NCBI RefSeq assembly: GCF_001266615.1
Contig: NZ_LGHZ01000003.1
Location: 48,331 to 112,330, forward strand
Reading direction: 5' to 3'
Source: Kluyvera genomosp. 1
GTDB taxonomy: Bacteria; Pseudomonadota; Gammaproteobacteria; Enterobacterales; Enterobacteriaceae
Length of the DNA stretch: 64,000 nt
This document shows positions 9,761 to 18,338 of this stretch, piece by piece; the first letter of the stretch is position 1; every line of letters begins with the position of its first letter. The notes beneath the pieces are model-generated. The model was given only the letters and a program-made list of their open reading frames with translations, was not told the origin of the DNA and did no database searches. The translations under genes were made by a program, and so were the position numbers.

Positions 9761-11368
9761 ATGACTCAGTACCAATCAGCAAAATGTATGCAGGGGATGG
9801 CTGTTGCGCCGCATGCACTGGCGGCAGAAAGTGCAGTGGCAGTGTTACGCGAGGGTGGCAACGCCATTGAAGCGATGGTCGCTGCGGCTGCTACCATTGC
9901 CGTGGTTTATCCCCATATGAATGGTATTGGTGGAGACGGTTTCTGGTTGATTTCTACGCCGGGGCAGGAGCCAGTGGCCATTCAGGCCTGCGGGTTTGCA
10001 GCAGAAAAAGCGAATATCGATTATTACCGTCAGGCGGGCTACACGCAGATCCCCGTACGCGGGCCGCTGGCAGCAAACACCGTGGCTGGAACGGTGTCCG
10101 GTTGGGAACGGGCGCTGTCATGGGCTGAGGAGAATACGGCGAATGCGCCGCTTCCTTTACCGCGTCTGTTAAAAGACGCCATTCACTATGCGCGCCACGG
10201 CGTACCGGTATCGCCAGGGCTGCATCAACAAATCAACTCGCGGTTGGATCAGTTGCGTCAACACCCAGGCTTTTGCGGCCTGTTTGCCCCAACGGGCGAA
10301 GCGCTGGATGTGAATGAGCTACTGCTGCAACCCGCGCTGGCAAATACGCTTGAGCGATTGGCGACCAACGGATTAGCGGATTTTTACCACGGTGAAACGG
10401 CACGCCTGATGAGCGCAGAACTTGAAGCCACCGGTAGCCCATTACGCTTTAACGATTTCGACCGTTTCCGTGCCGAGCAGGTCAAACCGCTGTCGCTGCA
10501 TACGGATGTCGGCACGGTATACAACCTGCCTCCACCCTCACAGGGGCTGGTGTCGTTGCTGATTACCGGCATCATCGAGCAGCAACGCAAAAAGGGCGCG
10601 ATTACCGATGAGGCCGACTTTATTCATCAGTGCGTGGAGGCCACCAAGCTGGCGTTTAATCTGCGCGACAGCCATATCACCGATCCGGCCCATATGACGA
10701 TTGACCCGCAGTCCCTGCTGACAGCCGACAGTATTATCGAACTTAGCGCGGAAATAGCGCCTGACAGCGCGTTGCCATGGGGTAAAGGGCGTGGTCCTGC
10801 GGACACCATCTGGATGGGCGTCATTGATAGCTCGGGAACCGCCGTGAGTTTTATCCAGAGCATTTACCACGAGTTTGGTAGTGCGCTTATTCTGTCGGAC
10901 AGCGGGGTCATCTGGCAAAACCGCGGCAGCAGTTTCTCGCTGGATCCGAATGCGACTAACCCACTTCAGCCGGGACGCCTGCCGTTTCATACCCTCAATC
11001 CCGCACTGGCGCGCCTCGCAGACGGTGGAGTGCTGGTTTACGGCAGCATGGGCGGCGACGGGCAGCCGCAAACGCTGGCGGCGCTCTTCGACCGTATTGT
11101 CTATCAGAAGATGACGCCACAGGCGGCCATCACCGCGCCACGCTGGCTTCTTGGCCGCACCTGGGGCGAAAGCAGTGACACTCTCAAGATCGAAAGCCGT
11201 CATAGAGCGGCGACTACCGACACCCTCAAACAGTACGGCCATGACGTCGAGATTTACCCTCCTTATGACGACCTCATGGGGCATGCCGGAGCCATCCTTC
11301 GGCATTGCAACGGCATGCTGGAAGGCGGCAGCGACCCACGCAGCGACGGCGGCGTAGCTCGCTGGTAG
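9761..11368 (+). CDS. hpxW: HpxW-like oxamate amidohydrolase (gamma-glutamyltranspeptidase-fold Ntn hydrolase)
   Basis: A 535-residue cytoplasmic member of the gamma-glutamyltransferase superfamily, with no signal peptide. It resembles Klebsiella HpxW, which cleaves oxamate to oxalate and ammonia in purine-nitrogen use. Shared stretches include MAVAPHALAAESAVAVLREGG, YPHMNGIGGDGFWLI, SFIQSIYHEFGSA and GSMGGDGQPQT. These proenzymes self-cleave before a threonine; the expected nucleophile is Thr349 in GPADTIWMGVID. The start at 9761 has AAGGTGACC upstream. It is followed by an OxlT-type carrier and a GntR gene, which fits an oxamate or related small-acid module. A generic gamma-glutamyl hydrolase role cannot be excluded. 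The block is absent between ssb and yjcB in E. coli. Confidence 0.8.
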   Translation: MTQYQSAKCMQGMAVAPHALAAESAVAVLREGGNAIEAMVAAAATIAVVYPHMNGIGGDGFWLISTPGQEPVAIQACGFAAEKANIDYYRQAGYTQIPVRGPLAANTVAGTVSGWERALSWAEENTANAPLPLPRLLKDAIHYARHGVPVSPGLHQQINSRLDQLRQHPGFCGLFAPTGEALDVNELLLQPALANTLERLATNGLADFYHGETARLMSAELEATGSPLRFNDFDRFRAEQVKPLSLHTDVGTVYNLPPPSQGLVSLLITGIIEQQRKKGAITDEADFIHQCVEATKLAFNLRDSHITDPAHMTIDPQSLLTADSIIELSAEIAPDSALPWGKGRGPADTIWMGVIDSSGTAVSFIQSIYHEFGSALILSDSGVIWQNRGSSFSLDPNATNPLQPGRLPFHTLNPALARLADGGVLVYGSMGGDGQPQTLAALFDRIVYQKMTPQAAITAPRWLLGRTWGESSDTLKIESRHRAATTDTLKQYGHDVEIYPPYDDLMGHAGAILRHCNGMLEGGSDPRSDGGVARW

Positions 11369-11463
11369 CCCCAGCTTTTTCCAAAAGAAACATTGCAGGA
11401 ATGATGAGGTGCGCGATGCGCACCCGCTTTCTGGCGACTTTTTTTCGTCTATTGGAGCGTAAT

Positions 11464-12720
11464 ATGACCGTTCTTAGAGAACCTTTGGTAGCACCAAAAT
11501 TTGGCAAATGGACGCAGTTGATCCTCGGTCTTATCTGCATGGCATCCATCTCCAGCCCGCAGTACGTCTGGACGTTGTTAACTAAACCGCTGACTGAAAA
11601 ACTGGGCGTGGGATTACCAGAACTGCAGGTGACGTTCTCATTGCTGATTATTTTGCAGACCTTTTTCTCGCCCTTCCAGGGGCGGTTGGTGGAGCGCTTT
11701 GGCCCACGGCTGTTGATCTCCATCGGTACGGTCATGGCAGGGTTAAGCTGGGTGCTTTCCGCGCATATTAACGGCCTGATGGCGCTGTATCTGGTGTATG
11801 GCTGTATTGGTGGCCTGGGCACCGGGATTGTCTATATTGGCGTGGTGGGGCTGATGGTGAAGTGGTTCCCGCAAAACCGGGGTTTCGCGGCGGGCGCCGT
11901 GGCGGCGGGTTACGGAATGGGGGCGATATTAACCACTTTCCCCATCGCCATTTCGCTGGGCAGCTATGGCCTTGAGCAGACGATGACCGTGTTTGGTCTT
12001 ATTTTTGCCGCCGTCGGCCTGCTGGCGAGCCAGGGGCTAAGCCTGCCGCCGAGTATGGCGGCGATGCCGGTCAGCCGCAAAGTGGCGCAAAGTACCCGCC
12101 AGTTTAATTCGCGGGAAATGCTGCGCCAGCCGCTGTTTTGGCTGATGTTCGCCATGATGGCGATGATGTCTACCTCCGGACTGATGGTGACGTCGCAGAT
12201 GGCGGTGTTTGCTGAAGATTTTGGTATCAGCAAAGCGGTGGTCTTTGGTATGGCGGCGCTGCCGCTGGCGCTAACCATCGATCGTTTTACCAATGGCTTA
12301 ACGCGCCCGCTGTTTGGCTTTATCTCTGACCGTTATGGCCGTGAAAAAACCATGTTCATCGCCTTTGCGCTGGAAGGTTGCGCCATGATGCTGTGGCTGG
12401 CCTGCCGTGAAGATCCGCTGCTGTTCGTGCTGCTTTCCGGCGTGGTGTTCTTCGGCTGGGGCGAGATTTTCTCCCTGTTCCCGTCCACCTTAACCGATAC
12501 CTTTGGCAGCGAGCATGCCGCTTCTAACTACGGCTGGCTGTATATTTCACAGGGTATTGGTTCGATTTTCGGCGGCCCGCTGGCGGCGCTGCTGTACCAA
12601 CACACGCAGGGGTGGCACGTGGTCTTTGGCTGTGCGATAGCCCTTGATTTCATCACTGCCGGGCTGGCACTGTGTGTATTAAAACCCTGGCGTGCGCGGT
12701 TTATCCGCCAACATAGCTAA
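11464..12720 (+). CDS. MFS transporter of the oxalate/formate antiporter (OxlT) family
   Basis: 418 residues from the ATG at 11464 (MTVLREPLVAPKFGKW), which has GGAG 8 bp upstream. The frame open from 11305 overlaps the end of the previous gene and is not used. About 12 membrane segments are visible. Family marks are SSPQYVWTLLTKPL near TM1, the TM4-5 stretch GCIGGLGTGIVYIGVVGLMVKWFP, GFISDRYGREK in the central loop, and the GGPLAALLY region. The OFA family exchanges oxalate, formate or related small organic acids at the inner membrane. Next to an oxamate amidohydrolase, the likely cargo is oxamate in and/or oxalate out (inference). The gap to the upstream gene is 95 bp without a clear terminator, so an operon is likely. 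Confidence 0.85.
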   Translation: MTVLREPLVAPKFGKWTQLILGLICMASISSPQYVWTLLTKPLTEKLGVGLPELQVTFSLLIILQTFFSPFQGRLVERFGPRLLISIGTVMAGLSWVLSAHINGLMALYLVYGCIGGLGTGIVYIGVVGLMVKWFPQNRGFAAGAVAAGYGMGAILTTFPIAISLGSYGLEQTMTVFGLIFAAVGLLASQGLSLPPSMAAMPVSRKVAQSTRQFNSREMLRQPLFWLMFAMMAMMSTSGLMVTSQMAVFAEDFGISKAVVFGMAALPLALTIDRFTNGLTRPLFGFISDRYGREKTMFIAFALEGCAMMLWLACREDPLLFVLLSGVVFFGWGEIFSLFPSTLTDTFGSEHAASNYGWLYISQGIGSIFGGPLAALLYQHTQGWHVVFGCAIALDFITAGLALCVLKPWRARFIRQHS

Positions 12721-12734
12721 TAGCGGAGTTATCC

Positions 12735-13442
12735 ATGACGGCAATGACATCTGAACCCACGCCGCTGCTGGCGCATTCGGAACGTGTGTACCTGCAGCTG
12801 CGGCAGGAAATTTATCAGTTCGTTCTCCTGCCTGGCGATCGCTTTACCGAGGTGGACATTGCCCGTCGCCTGGGATGCTCCCGCACGCCGGTGCGTGAAG
12901 CGCTGCTACTGCTGCAAAATGAAGGTCTGGTACGGCGCTGCTTGCGTAACGGCTGGGAGGTTTTCCCGATTGATTTCGATGTGTACGAGGATCTCTATGA
13001 AACGCGGGCGCTGATTGAAGTCAATTCGGTCAGGAGCCTATGCAGCTCGACATCACCGAAGGTTAATCGGGATGTGCTGGCGAGTCTTAAGGCTATCTGG
13101 CAGGTTGCCCCTGAAACCCAACTGCTGGAGTGTGACAATATCGCCTCATTAGATGAGCAGTTTCATCTTGCCCTGACCGAGGCGGCGGGTAATCGGGAGT
13201 TGGCCAATATCCTGACCAATATAACCAACCGTATCCGCATCATGCGTCGGCTCGATTTTGAGTATGAAACGCGAATCGCGCAAACCTACAAGGAGCACGC
13301 GGAGTTGCTGGGGGCGATTGAACAGCGGGATGAGGAAAAAGCGGTCGCGCTGATTTCTGCGCATATCAAAGATGCGTACAAAGGCGCCAGCACTATTACG
13401 CTACGGCGTTTGCAGGGGGTGAGGGTTAAAAACATACGCTAG
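12735..13442 (+). CDS. GntR-family regulator, FadR/VanR (FCD) type
   Basis: 235 residues, starting 14 bp after the MFS stop, so probably the third gene of the operon. The N-terminal winged helix-turn-helix is at about residues 15-80 (RRLGCSRTPVREALLLLQNEGLVRR). The C-terminal all-helical FCD domain carries the typical metal/ligand residues in DEQFHLAL, KEHAELL and ISAHIKDAY. FCD regulators sense organic acids and usually repress their own transport and catabolic genes. The TGTATACA-centred palindrome before the HpxW-like gene is its probable operator. Klebsiella hpx clusters also use a GntR regulator (HpxS), but orthology is not shown. Confidence 0.88.
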   Translation: MTAMTSEPTPLLAHSERVYLQLRQEIYQFVLLPGDRFTEVDIARRLGCSRTPVREALLLLQNEGLVRRCLRNGWEVFPIDFDVYEDLYETRALIEVNSVRSLCSSTSPKVNRDVLASLKAIWQVAPETQLLECDNIASLDEQFHLALTEAAGNRELANILTNITNRIRIMRRLDFEYETRIAQTYKEHAELLGAIEQRDEEKAVALISAHIKDAYKGASTITLRRLQGVRVKNIR

Positions 13443-13448
13443 CGTTTA

Positions 13449-13478
13449 CCTGACGGCGCAGCGTATCGGCCCATCAGG
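13449..13478. repeat. REP-like inverted repeat between convergent genes
   Basis: CCTGA ... TCAGG arms flank a G/C-rich middle between the GntR stop and the convergent transglycosylase stop. It overlaps the last codons of the minus-strand gene. It could be a degenerate REP unit or a bidirectional terminator; no T-run is seen. Confidence 0.35.
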
Positions 13479-14982
13479 TTTTCATATCAACCGCCGGAAT
13501 GATCGGCGGTTTCCCCGTGATCGCCCGCTTACGGTTCAGCTCGTCGAGAACGAGTCGGTAGGCGATGTAGTATTTATAAATATTACTGACATAACTCACC
13601 GTTTCGCCGCCAATTCTCTCGGCTGCGAGGTTTTCAACGTTGCCAAACCAGATATTGGGGTTAAATCCGCGTTTTTGAGTTTCGGCCCGCAGTCGGGCAA
13701 TGCGTGTAGGCCCCGCATTGTAAGAGGCGAACGTGAATAGAACCTTATCCAGCTGCGTCATCGGTTCATCGGCGTAGTAGCGGTCGATCATCCAGCGCAT
13801 ATATTTCACCCCAGCGTGGATGTTTGGGTCGAGCTGTTTGATATCGCCAACCTGTAGCTCTTTGCCGGTTTTCGGCATCACCTGCATCACGCCAATCGCG
13901 CCAACATGGCTACGCACCGACTGGTCAAGCCTTGACTCTTGATAGCCCTGGGCGGCCATCAGCAACCAGTCGACGTCGTAGCGATCGCCATATTTTCTGA
14001 ATATTTCGACCATTTTCAGCAGTTTGCGCCGCTCTTTTTCGGCAGCGGCGTTTTTGACATAGTCGGCGTTCTTCAGATAGCGCAGCAGCAGTGTGTTGCC
14101 CAGCAGGCTACCCTGGCGGTGGTCTTTCACAAAGTGATTGAGTTCAGCCAGTAGCTGCGGGTTATCTTTGCGTACCGCCCAGGCAATGCTGCCATCGTCG
14201 CGGAGCGCTATTTCTTCATGCACTTCGATTTTAGGGAATACTTGTTTCCAGAACAGTGCCTTATGGCGGTCAACCACGGTGAGCGGGATAAGCCCGGCGC
14301 TAAGCATTTCCAGCAGGTCTTCATCCTCCAGCGCTTCAGGGGCAAGCTTGATAATGACTGGAGGGCGTTTCTCTTTGGCTAACCGTGCATTCAGCGCCAG
14401 CAGGCTCTCGTAGTAGCTAGATGAGCGGCGGACGAACACGGTTTTACCGGCGAGATCGCTCACCTTTTTCACTTTTGGTGAGCCAGGGCCGGAGATCACC
14501 AGCTCTTTAATCCCGGTATACAGGGGATTGGTGAAGGTCGCTTCCTGTTGGCGCGTGGACGTAACGGTCAGATTGGCAGCGGCGATATCGCCTTTTCCCT
14601 CGTTAAGCGCGGTAAAAAGCGCATCGCGCGCCACCGGGACGAAGATAATGCGAATCTTTAGATGGCGTTGTTTGAGTTTTTTGTCGTTAGCCAGTTGGGT
14701 ATTAAGGCTGCGTTCGAAGGCGATAAAAATATCGTGGGTGGCCCCGCGCTGCTGGCCCTTATTGATAAAAAAGAACGTCTTGCTGTAGGTGGTAAGAACA
14801 CGGATGACCCTTCGATCAAGCATGCCGGGGAGGTCACCTTTCCACGGCTGCATGAGGTTTTCGGTATTCAACTCCAGCGTGTCGGATGTCTCTTCTTTTG
14901 TTGGCGCGGCATAGGCCGGTAAAGCCAGCAGCAGGGCAGTAAGACAGGGGATAATCAAGCGATGAAAAGGGATGGCATTCAT
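13474..14982 (-). CDS. MltF-like membrane-bound lytic murein transglycosylase (solute-binding domain + SLT domain)
   Basis: The start at 14982 (MNAIPFHRLIIPCLTALLLALPAYA) gives 502 residues with a signal peptide of about 24. The frame from 15006 would add eight residues before the signal. Residues about 60-300 form a type 2 periplasmic binding domain (RVIRVLTTYSKTFFF, GDIAAANLTVTSTRQQ, LAGKTVFVRRSSSYYESL). Residues about 335-480 form a soluble-lytic-transglycosylase domain with catalytic Glu349 in GYQESRLDQ, GAIGVMQVMPKTG and FASYNAGPTRI. This is the two-domain plan of MltF, which cleaves glycan strands to anhydromuropeptides at the outer membrane. It is not the canonical mltF locus. It sits between the HpxW block and yjcB. 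Confidence 0.87.
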   Translation of the reverse strand: MNAIPFHRLIIPCLTALLLALPAYAAPTKEETSDTLELNTENLMQPWKGDLPGMLDRRVIRVLTTYSKTFFFINKGQQRGATHDIFIAFERSLNTQLANDKKLKQRHLKIRIIFVPVARDALFTALNEGKGDIAAANLTVTSTRQQEATFTNPLYTGIKELVISGPGSPKVKKVSDLAGKTVFVRRSSSYYESLLALNARLAKEKRPPVIIKLAPEALEDEDLLEMLSAGLIPLTVVDRHKALFWKQVFPKIEVHEEIALRDDGSIAWAVRKDNPQLLAELNHFVKDHRQGSLLGNTLLLRYLKNADYVKNAAAEKERRKLLKMVEIFRKYGDRYDVDWLLMAAQGYQESRLDQSVRSHVGAIGVMQVMPKTGKELQVGDIKQLDPNIHAGVKYMRWMIDRYYADEPMTQLDKVLFTFASYNAGPTRIARLRAETQKRGFNPNIWFGNVENLAAERIGGETVSYVSNIYKYYIAYRLVLDELNRKRAITGKPPIIPAVDMKT

Positions 14983-15031
14983 GATGCGACACTCCGCAGG
15001 GCGCATCCATTAATTTTAGTCGAGCGGAACT

Positions 15032-15059
15032 AAAAAGCCTGGGGTTGGCAGGGCTTTTT
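15032..15059. terminator. Symmetrical A/T-flanked hairpin
   Basis: AAAAAGCCT ... AGGGCTTTTT arms with a G-rich loop, between the transglycosylase start and yjcB. It could terminate in either direction; pairing is imperfect. Confidence 0.45.
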
Positions 15060-15076
15060 CTCGTGGGATTCAGGCA

Positions 15077-15100
15077 ATAAAAAACCCCGATAAATCGGGG
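15077..15100 (-). terminator. Intrinsic terminator of yjcB
   Basis: On the minus strand CCCCGAT TT ATCGGGG is followed by TTTTTTATT, 22 bp beyond the yjcB stop. It separates yjcB from the transglycosylase gene. Confidence 0.9.
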
Positions 15101-15121
15101 CTTATGCACGGTGGTCGGCGC

Positions 15122-15403
15122 TTAGTACATCGCGACAGGCCATTCCGGTGGGGCGTGGCTCATCACTTCAACCATCACATCTTTGATATTGTTTAAAATG
15201 GTTGAAATATCGACCAGCGTAATGCCCAGCAAACCGGTGGCAAACCAGCAGGCCGCCGCGACACCCAACATACCGCTGATGACCGCCAGCCCGGCGTAGT
15301 CTGATTTACGAAGTTGAATTTTCAGGGTACTGGCGATAAACATCAGTACCGCGCTGGTTAACGGCCAGCGTAACAGCGCGACGCCCGCGGTGATGGAAAC
15401 CAT
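15122..15403 (-). CDS. yjcB: YjcB family small inner-membrane protein
   Basis: 93 residues, the same length as E. coli YjcB, with three hydrophobic segments and the shared stretches LLRWPLTSAVLMFIAST, YAGLAVISG and CWFATGLLGITL. Function unknown. In E. coli it lies next to ssb; here about 5.5 kb of accessory genes separate them. The 257-bp gap to soxS upstream holds its promoter region and the soxS 3' hairpins. The c-di-GMP phosphodiesterase gene pdeC (yjcC), found at this point in E. coli, is missing. Confidence 0.88.
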   Translation of the reverse strand: MVSITAGVALLRWPLTSAVLMFIASTLKIQLRKSDYAGLAVISGMLGVAAACWFATGLLGITLVDISTILNNIKDVMVEVMSHAPPEWPVAMY

Positions 15404-15597
15404 GAAACCTTATCCTCAGAGATAAACAAGACATTGCCCTGACAGCGCATTGTTTATTGAGGCCCGAGGCGCTCTGGCTATCTGAAGGCATGCAAAGTGA
15501 GATGAAACGCTGTTTCTGTTTCATTCTATTTTGTGAACTATATCACGTTTGATGCTTTATTCACCAGAGGCAGGTGCAGGATTTTTGTCAACAGATT

Positions 15598-15645
15598 AAC
15601 CACTATAATGAAGTGGTTAATGTCGCCGCGCATGAGGGCGGCGAC
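15598..15645 (-). terminator. Tandem hairpins downstream of soxS
   Basis: Two perfect stems lie just past the soxS stop: GTCGCCGC / GCGGCGAC (15622-15645) and AACCACT / AGTGGTT (15598-15618). The second, A/T-richer one has AATC beyond it on the minus strand rather than a good T-run, so terminator strength is uncertain. Confidence 0.5.
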
Positions 15646-15660
15646 AAGGTATTGATTCTG

Positions 15661-15990
15661 TTAGGCAGAGATTTGGTGACGATAGTCCGTTGGCGTACGG
15701 TCGAACTCACGACGGAACACGCGGGAAAACGTCTGCTGTGAGACATAGCCCAGATCCATGGCGATATCAAAGATCGGCCGCTGGGTCGTACGTAGCGCCT
15801 CGGCCGCCAGCAGCAGGCGTCGTTGGCGAATATAATCCCCCAGCGTCTGATGCATCACGGTGCGGAACATGCGCTGCAGGTACCACTTCGAATAGCCGGA
15901 CTTTTTCGCCACGATATCGATATTAAGCGGTTGCTCGATATGTTCATCAATCCATTCAATTAACGTCTGAATAATTTCCCGATGGGACAT
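15661..15990 (-). CDS. soxS: Superoxide-response AraC/XylS-type activator SoxS
   Basis: 109 residues, two longer than E. coli SoxS, and consisting only of the AraC-type DNA-binding domain with two helix-turn-helix units (DIVAKKSGYSKWYLQRMF and FDIAMDLGYVSQQTFSRVFRR). SoxS activates sodA, zwf, nfo, acrAB, micF and other defence genes. Its level is set by transcription from the SoxR-controlled promoter at 16040-16070. Divergent from soxR. Confidence 0.97.
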   Translation of the reverse strand: MSHREIIQTLIEWIDEHIEQPLNIDIVAKKSGYSKWYLQRMFRTVMHQTLGDYIRQRRLLLAAEALRTTQRPIFDIAMDLGYVSQQTFSRVFRREFDRTPTDYRHQISA

Positions 15991-16039
15991 AAGGCTCTCC
16001 CCGTTGTCTATTTTTGCGTCGATTTCTGTTCTGCTGGCG

Positions 16040-16070
16040 AGTATAATTCCTCAAGTTAACTTGAGGTAAA
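16040..16070 (-). promoter_or_regulatory. soxS promoter with SoxR box
   Basis: A perfect 18-bp palindrome CCTCAAGTTAACTTGAGG at 16049-16066 is the SoxR operator. On the minus strand it lies between a -35 TTTACC and a -10 TATACT separated by 19 bp. This overlong spacer is what MerR-family activators such as SoxR correct by DNA distortion. It is 12 bp upstream of the soxR ATG. Confidence 0.93.
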
Positions 16071-16077
16071 GCGGATT

Positions 16078-16536
16078 ATGGAAAAAAAATCAACGCGCAT
16101 AAAAACGTTGCTTTCACCCGGCGACGTAGCGAAACGAACTGGTGTTGCGGTGTCGGCGTTACATTTTTATGAGAGCAAAGGGCTTATTCGCAGCACAAGA
16201 AATAGCGGTAATCAGCGGCGCTATAAGCGTGATGTTTTGCGCTACGTGGCGATCATCAAAATCGCCCAGCGGCTGGGTATTCCGCTGTCGACCATCGGCG
16301 ATTCTTTTAGCGTTCTGCCAGAAAACCATACTTTGGGGCCGAAAGACTGGAAGCATTTCACTACCCAATGGCGCGAGGAGTTGGATAAGCGTATTCATGC
16401 CATGGAAGCATTGCGCGATCAGCTCAACGGCTGCATCGGCTGCGGCTGCATGTCGCTGCGCGACTGTCCGTTGCGTAACCCTGGCGATAAGTTGGGCGAA
16501 GAAGGCACCGGCGCGCGTCTGTTAGAAGATGAATAA
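16078..16536 (+). CDS. soxR: Redox-sensing MerR-family activator SoxR, [2Fe-2S]
   Basis: 152 residues. An N-terminal MerR winged helix ([22 protein letters not shown]) leads into a long dimerisation helix and the C-terminal iron-sulfur motif [12 protein letters not shown]. The four cluster ligands Cys119, 122, 124 and 130 are all present. Oxidation or nitrosylation of the cluster by redox-cycling compounds or NO switches on soxS transcription. The reading frame has no truncation, and the C-terminal tail looks normal. Confidence 0.97.
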   Translation: MEKKSTRIKTLLSPGDVAKRTGVAVSALHFYESKGLIRSTRNSGNQRRYKRDVLRYVAIIKIAQRLGIPLSTIGDSFSVLPENHTLGPKDWKHFTTQWREELDKRIHAMEALRDQLNGCIGCGCMSLRDCPLRNPGDKLGEEGTGARLLEDE

Positions 16537-16540
16537 CCCG

Positions 16541-16665
16541 CCGCGATCCCCGTCCGGGGATTGCGACATTTTTGCCATAGAATTGTTGCCAGATTGCGCA
16601 TTCACGATAACGTTTGCGCATGGCTTGACCATTTCTTCATCGGCAATCGTTAATTTTGATTAAGC
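16541..16665 (-). ncRNA. Candidate SraL (RyjA) small RNA, by position
   Basis: In E. coli and Salmonella the sRNA SraL/RyjA is encoded on the strand opposite soxR in the soxR-ghxP gap, ending near the soxR 3' end. The same gap is preserved here, and a stable hairpin (ATCCCCGGACGGGGAT on the minus strand) sits where its terminator would be. No long U-run follows it, and I cannot confirm the sequence from memory. Boundaries are approximate. Confidence 0.3.
16546..16575 (+). terminator. Hairpin after soxR
   Basis: ATCCCC / GGGGAT stem with a 4-nt loop, followed by TGCGACATTTTT, 9 bp past the soxR stop. Confidence 0.55.
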
Positions 16666-16702
16666 AGGGCAAACTTCTGTTGAAAAAGGGGGTGTAAAAG
16701 CC

Positions 16703-16718
16703 AGATAATCGTTTGCCT
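16703..16718 (-). promoter_or_regulatory. PurR box candidate 1 upstream of ghxP
   Basis: The minus strand reads AGGCAAACGATTATCT, matching the PurR consensus AnGCAAnCGnTTnCnT at all but one defined position. It lies about 230 bp before the ghxP ATG. Confidence 0.5.
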
Positions 16719-16815
16719 CGAATTTTCGGACGCATCTTACGTCGAAAATGACCTGGCTCACCTCATGGCGCAACCGCGCAAATGAGGAATTCCGATTCTC
16801 GTTTTGTCTGCGCGG

Positions 16816-16831
16816 AGTTAATCGTTTGCTT
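16816..16831 (-). promoter_or_regulatory. PurR box candidate 2 upstream of ghxP
   Basis: The minus strand reads AAGCAAACGATTAACT, again one mismatch to AnGCAAnCGnTTnCnT. It is 113 bp downstream of the first candidate, so the pair shares orientation and core (GCAAACGATTA). PurR control would fit a purine permease. Confidence 0.5.
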
Positions 16832-16944
16832 TTTTGTGGCTCCCCTATTGCCGCAATGTAGCACATGGAGATGACGCTTAGCTGAAAGTGGATGTTCCAC
16901 CACGCAGACCAACGAATGATAAAAACTCTCAGGGGATGTTTTCT

Positions 16945-18294
16945 ATGTCTACGCCTTCAGCGCGTACCGGCGGTTCGTTAGACGCCTGGTTTAAAATTTC
17001 TGCACGTGGTAGCTCCGTTCGTCAGGAGGTTGTCGCCGGTCTTACGACCTTCCTGGCGATGGTTTACTCGGTGATCGTGGTGCCTGGAATGCTGGGTAAA
17101 GCCGGTTTCCCGCCAGCGGCAGTGTTCGTGGCGACCTGTCTGGTTGCCGGTGTGGGGTCTATCGTGATGGGGCTGTGGGCGAACCTGCCTTTGGCCATTG
17201 GCTGCGCCATTTCACTGACCGCTTTCACCGCCTTTAGCCTGGTGTTGGGCCAGCAGATCAGTATACCGGTAGCCCTGGGCGCCGTATTCCTGATGGGTGT
17301 GCTGTTCACCGTTATCTCGGCTTCCGGGATTCGTAGCTGGATTTTGCGCAATTTGCCGCAGGGCATTGCGCACGGTACCGGCATCGGTATCGGCCTGTTC
17401 CTGCTGCTGATTGCGGCAAACGGCGTGGGCATGGTGGTTAAGAACCCAATCGACGGTCTGCCGGTGGCGCTGGGTCAGTTCGACAGCTTCCCGGTGATCA
17501 TGACCCTGATTGGTCTGGCGATGATTATCGGCCTGGAAAAAATGAAGGTTCCCGGCGGTATTCTGCTGACCATCATCGGTGTCTCTATTGTTGGCCTGAT
17601 TTTCGACCCGAACGTGCACTTCTCCGGTATCTTTGCGATGCCTTCTCTGAGCGATGAGAACGGGCATTCGCTGATTGGTAGCCTGGATATCATGGGTGCG
17701 CTGAACCCAGTGGTTCTGCCAAGCGTACTGGCGCTGGTGATGACCGCGGTGTTTGACGCCACCGGGACTATCCGTGCGGTAGCCGGGCAGGCCAACCTGC
17801 TGGATAAAGACGGCCAGATCATCAACGGCGGCAAAGCGTTGACCACCGACTCCCTGAGCAGCGTGTTCTCGGCGGTGGTGGGTGCGGCTCCGGCCGCGGT
17901 CTATATTGAATCCGCAGCGGGTACGGCGGCAGGCGGCAAAACCGGCTTAACCGCCGTGACCGTGGGCGTCCTGTTCCTGCTGATTCTGTTCCTCTCCCCG
18001 CTGTCTTATCTGGTCCCAGGCTACGCCACCGCTCCTGCGCTGATGTACGTGGGTCTGCTGATGCTGAGCAACGTGGCACGTATCGACTTCAACGACTTCG
18101 TTGATGCGATGTCTGGCCTTATCACCGCGGTGATGATCGTGCTGACCTGTAACATCGTGACCGGCATCATGATTGGCTTCGCGACGCTGGTTATCGGCCG
18201 TGTGGTTTCCGGTGAATGGCGTAAGCTGAACATCGGTACCGTGGTTATTGCGGCGGCGCTGGTCATCTTCTACGCGGGCGGTTGGGCGATTTAA
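16945..18294 (+). CDS. ghxP: Guanine/hypoxanthine permease GhxP (NCS2, AzgA subfamily)
   Basis: The start at 16945 ([18 protein letters not shown]) gives 449 residues, like E. coli GhxP/YjcD. The frame open from 16888 adds 19 residues without homology. It is an inner-membrane proton symporter for guanine and hypoxanthine. NCS2 marks include the TM1 region [16 protein letters not shown], the TM3 strand, [18 protein letters not shown] and the TM10 strand [22 protein letters not shown]. It is transcribed alone, closed by a strong terminator. PurR-like sites lie upstream. Confidence 0.96.
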   Translation: MSTPSARTGGSLDAWFKISARGSSVRQEVVAGLTTFLAMVYSVIVVPGMLGKAGFPPAAVFVATCLVAGVGSIVMGLWANLPLAIGCAISLTAFTAFSLVLGQQISIPVALGAVFLMGVLFTVISASGIRSWILRNLPQGIAHGTGIGIGLFLLLIAANGVGMVVKNPIDGLPVALGQFDSFPVIMTLIGLAMIIGLEKMKVPGGILLTIIGVSIVGLIFDPNVHFSGIFAMPSLSDENGHSLIGSLDIMGALNPVVLPSVLALVMTAVFDATGTIRAVAGQANLLDKDGQIINGGKALTTDSLSSVFSAVVGAAPAAVYIESAAGTAAGGKTGLTAVTVGVLFLLILFLSPLSYLVPGYATAPALMYVGLLMLSNVARIDFNDFVDAMSGLITAVMIVLTCNIVTGIMIGFATLVIGRVVSGEWRKLNIGTVVIAAALVIFYAGGWAI

Positions 18295-18310
18295 TCGCAC
18301 ATCCGTCGTC

Positions 18311-18338
18311 AAAAAACCCGCCCGTTGGCGGGTTTTTT
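18311..18338 (+). terminator. Intrinsic terminator of ghxP
   Basis: AAAAAACCCGCC CGTT GGCGGGTTTTTT: a 12-bp stem including flanking A/T, 16 bp after the ghxP stop. Confidence 0.95.

Larger units (their letters stand above)
16537..16944. other. soxR-ghxP intergenic region
   Basis: 408 bp without a protein gene. It contains the soxR 3' hairpin (ATCCCC / GGGGAT at 16546-16561), a candidate SraL sRNA locus on the minus strand, and two PurR-like sites at 16703-16718 and 16816-16831 upstream of ghxP. No clear -10/-35 pair could be assigned with confidence. Confidence 0.6.

Noticed and set aside
13149..13364. Small minus-strand frame inside the GntR gene
   Set aside because: Shadow frame with no ribosome site; GntR and its FCD metal residues are clear.
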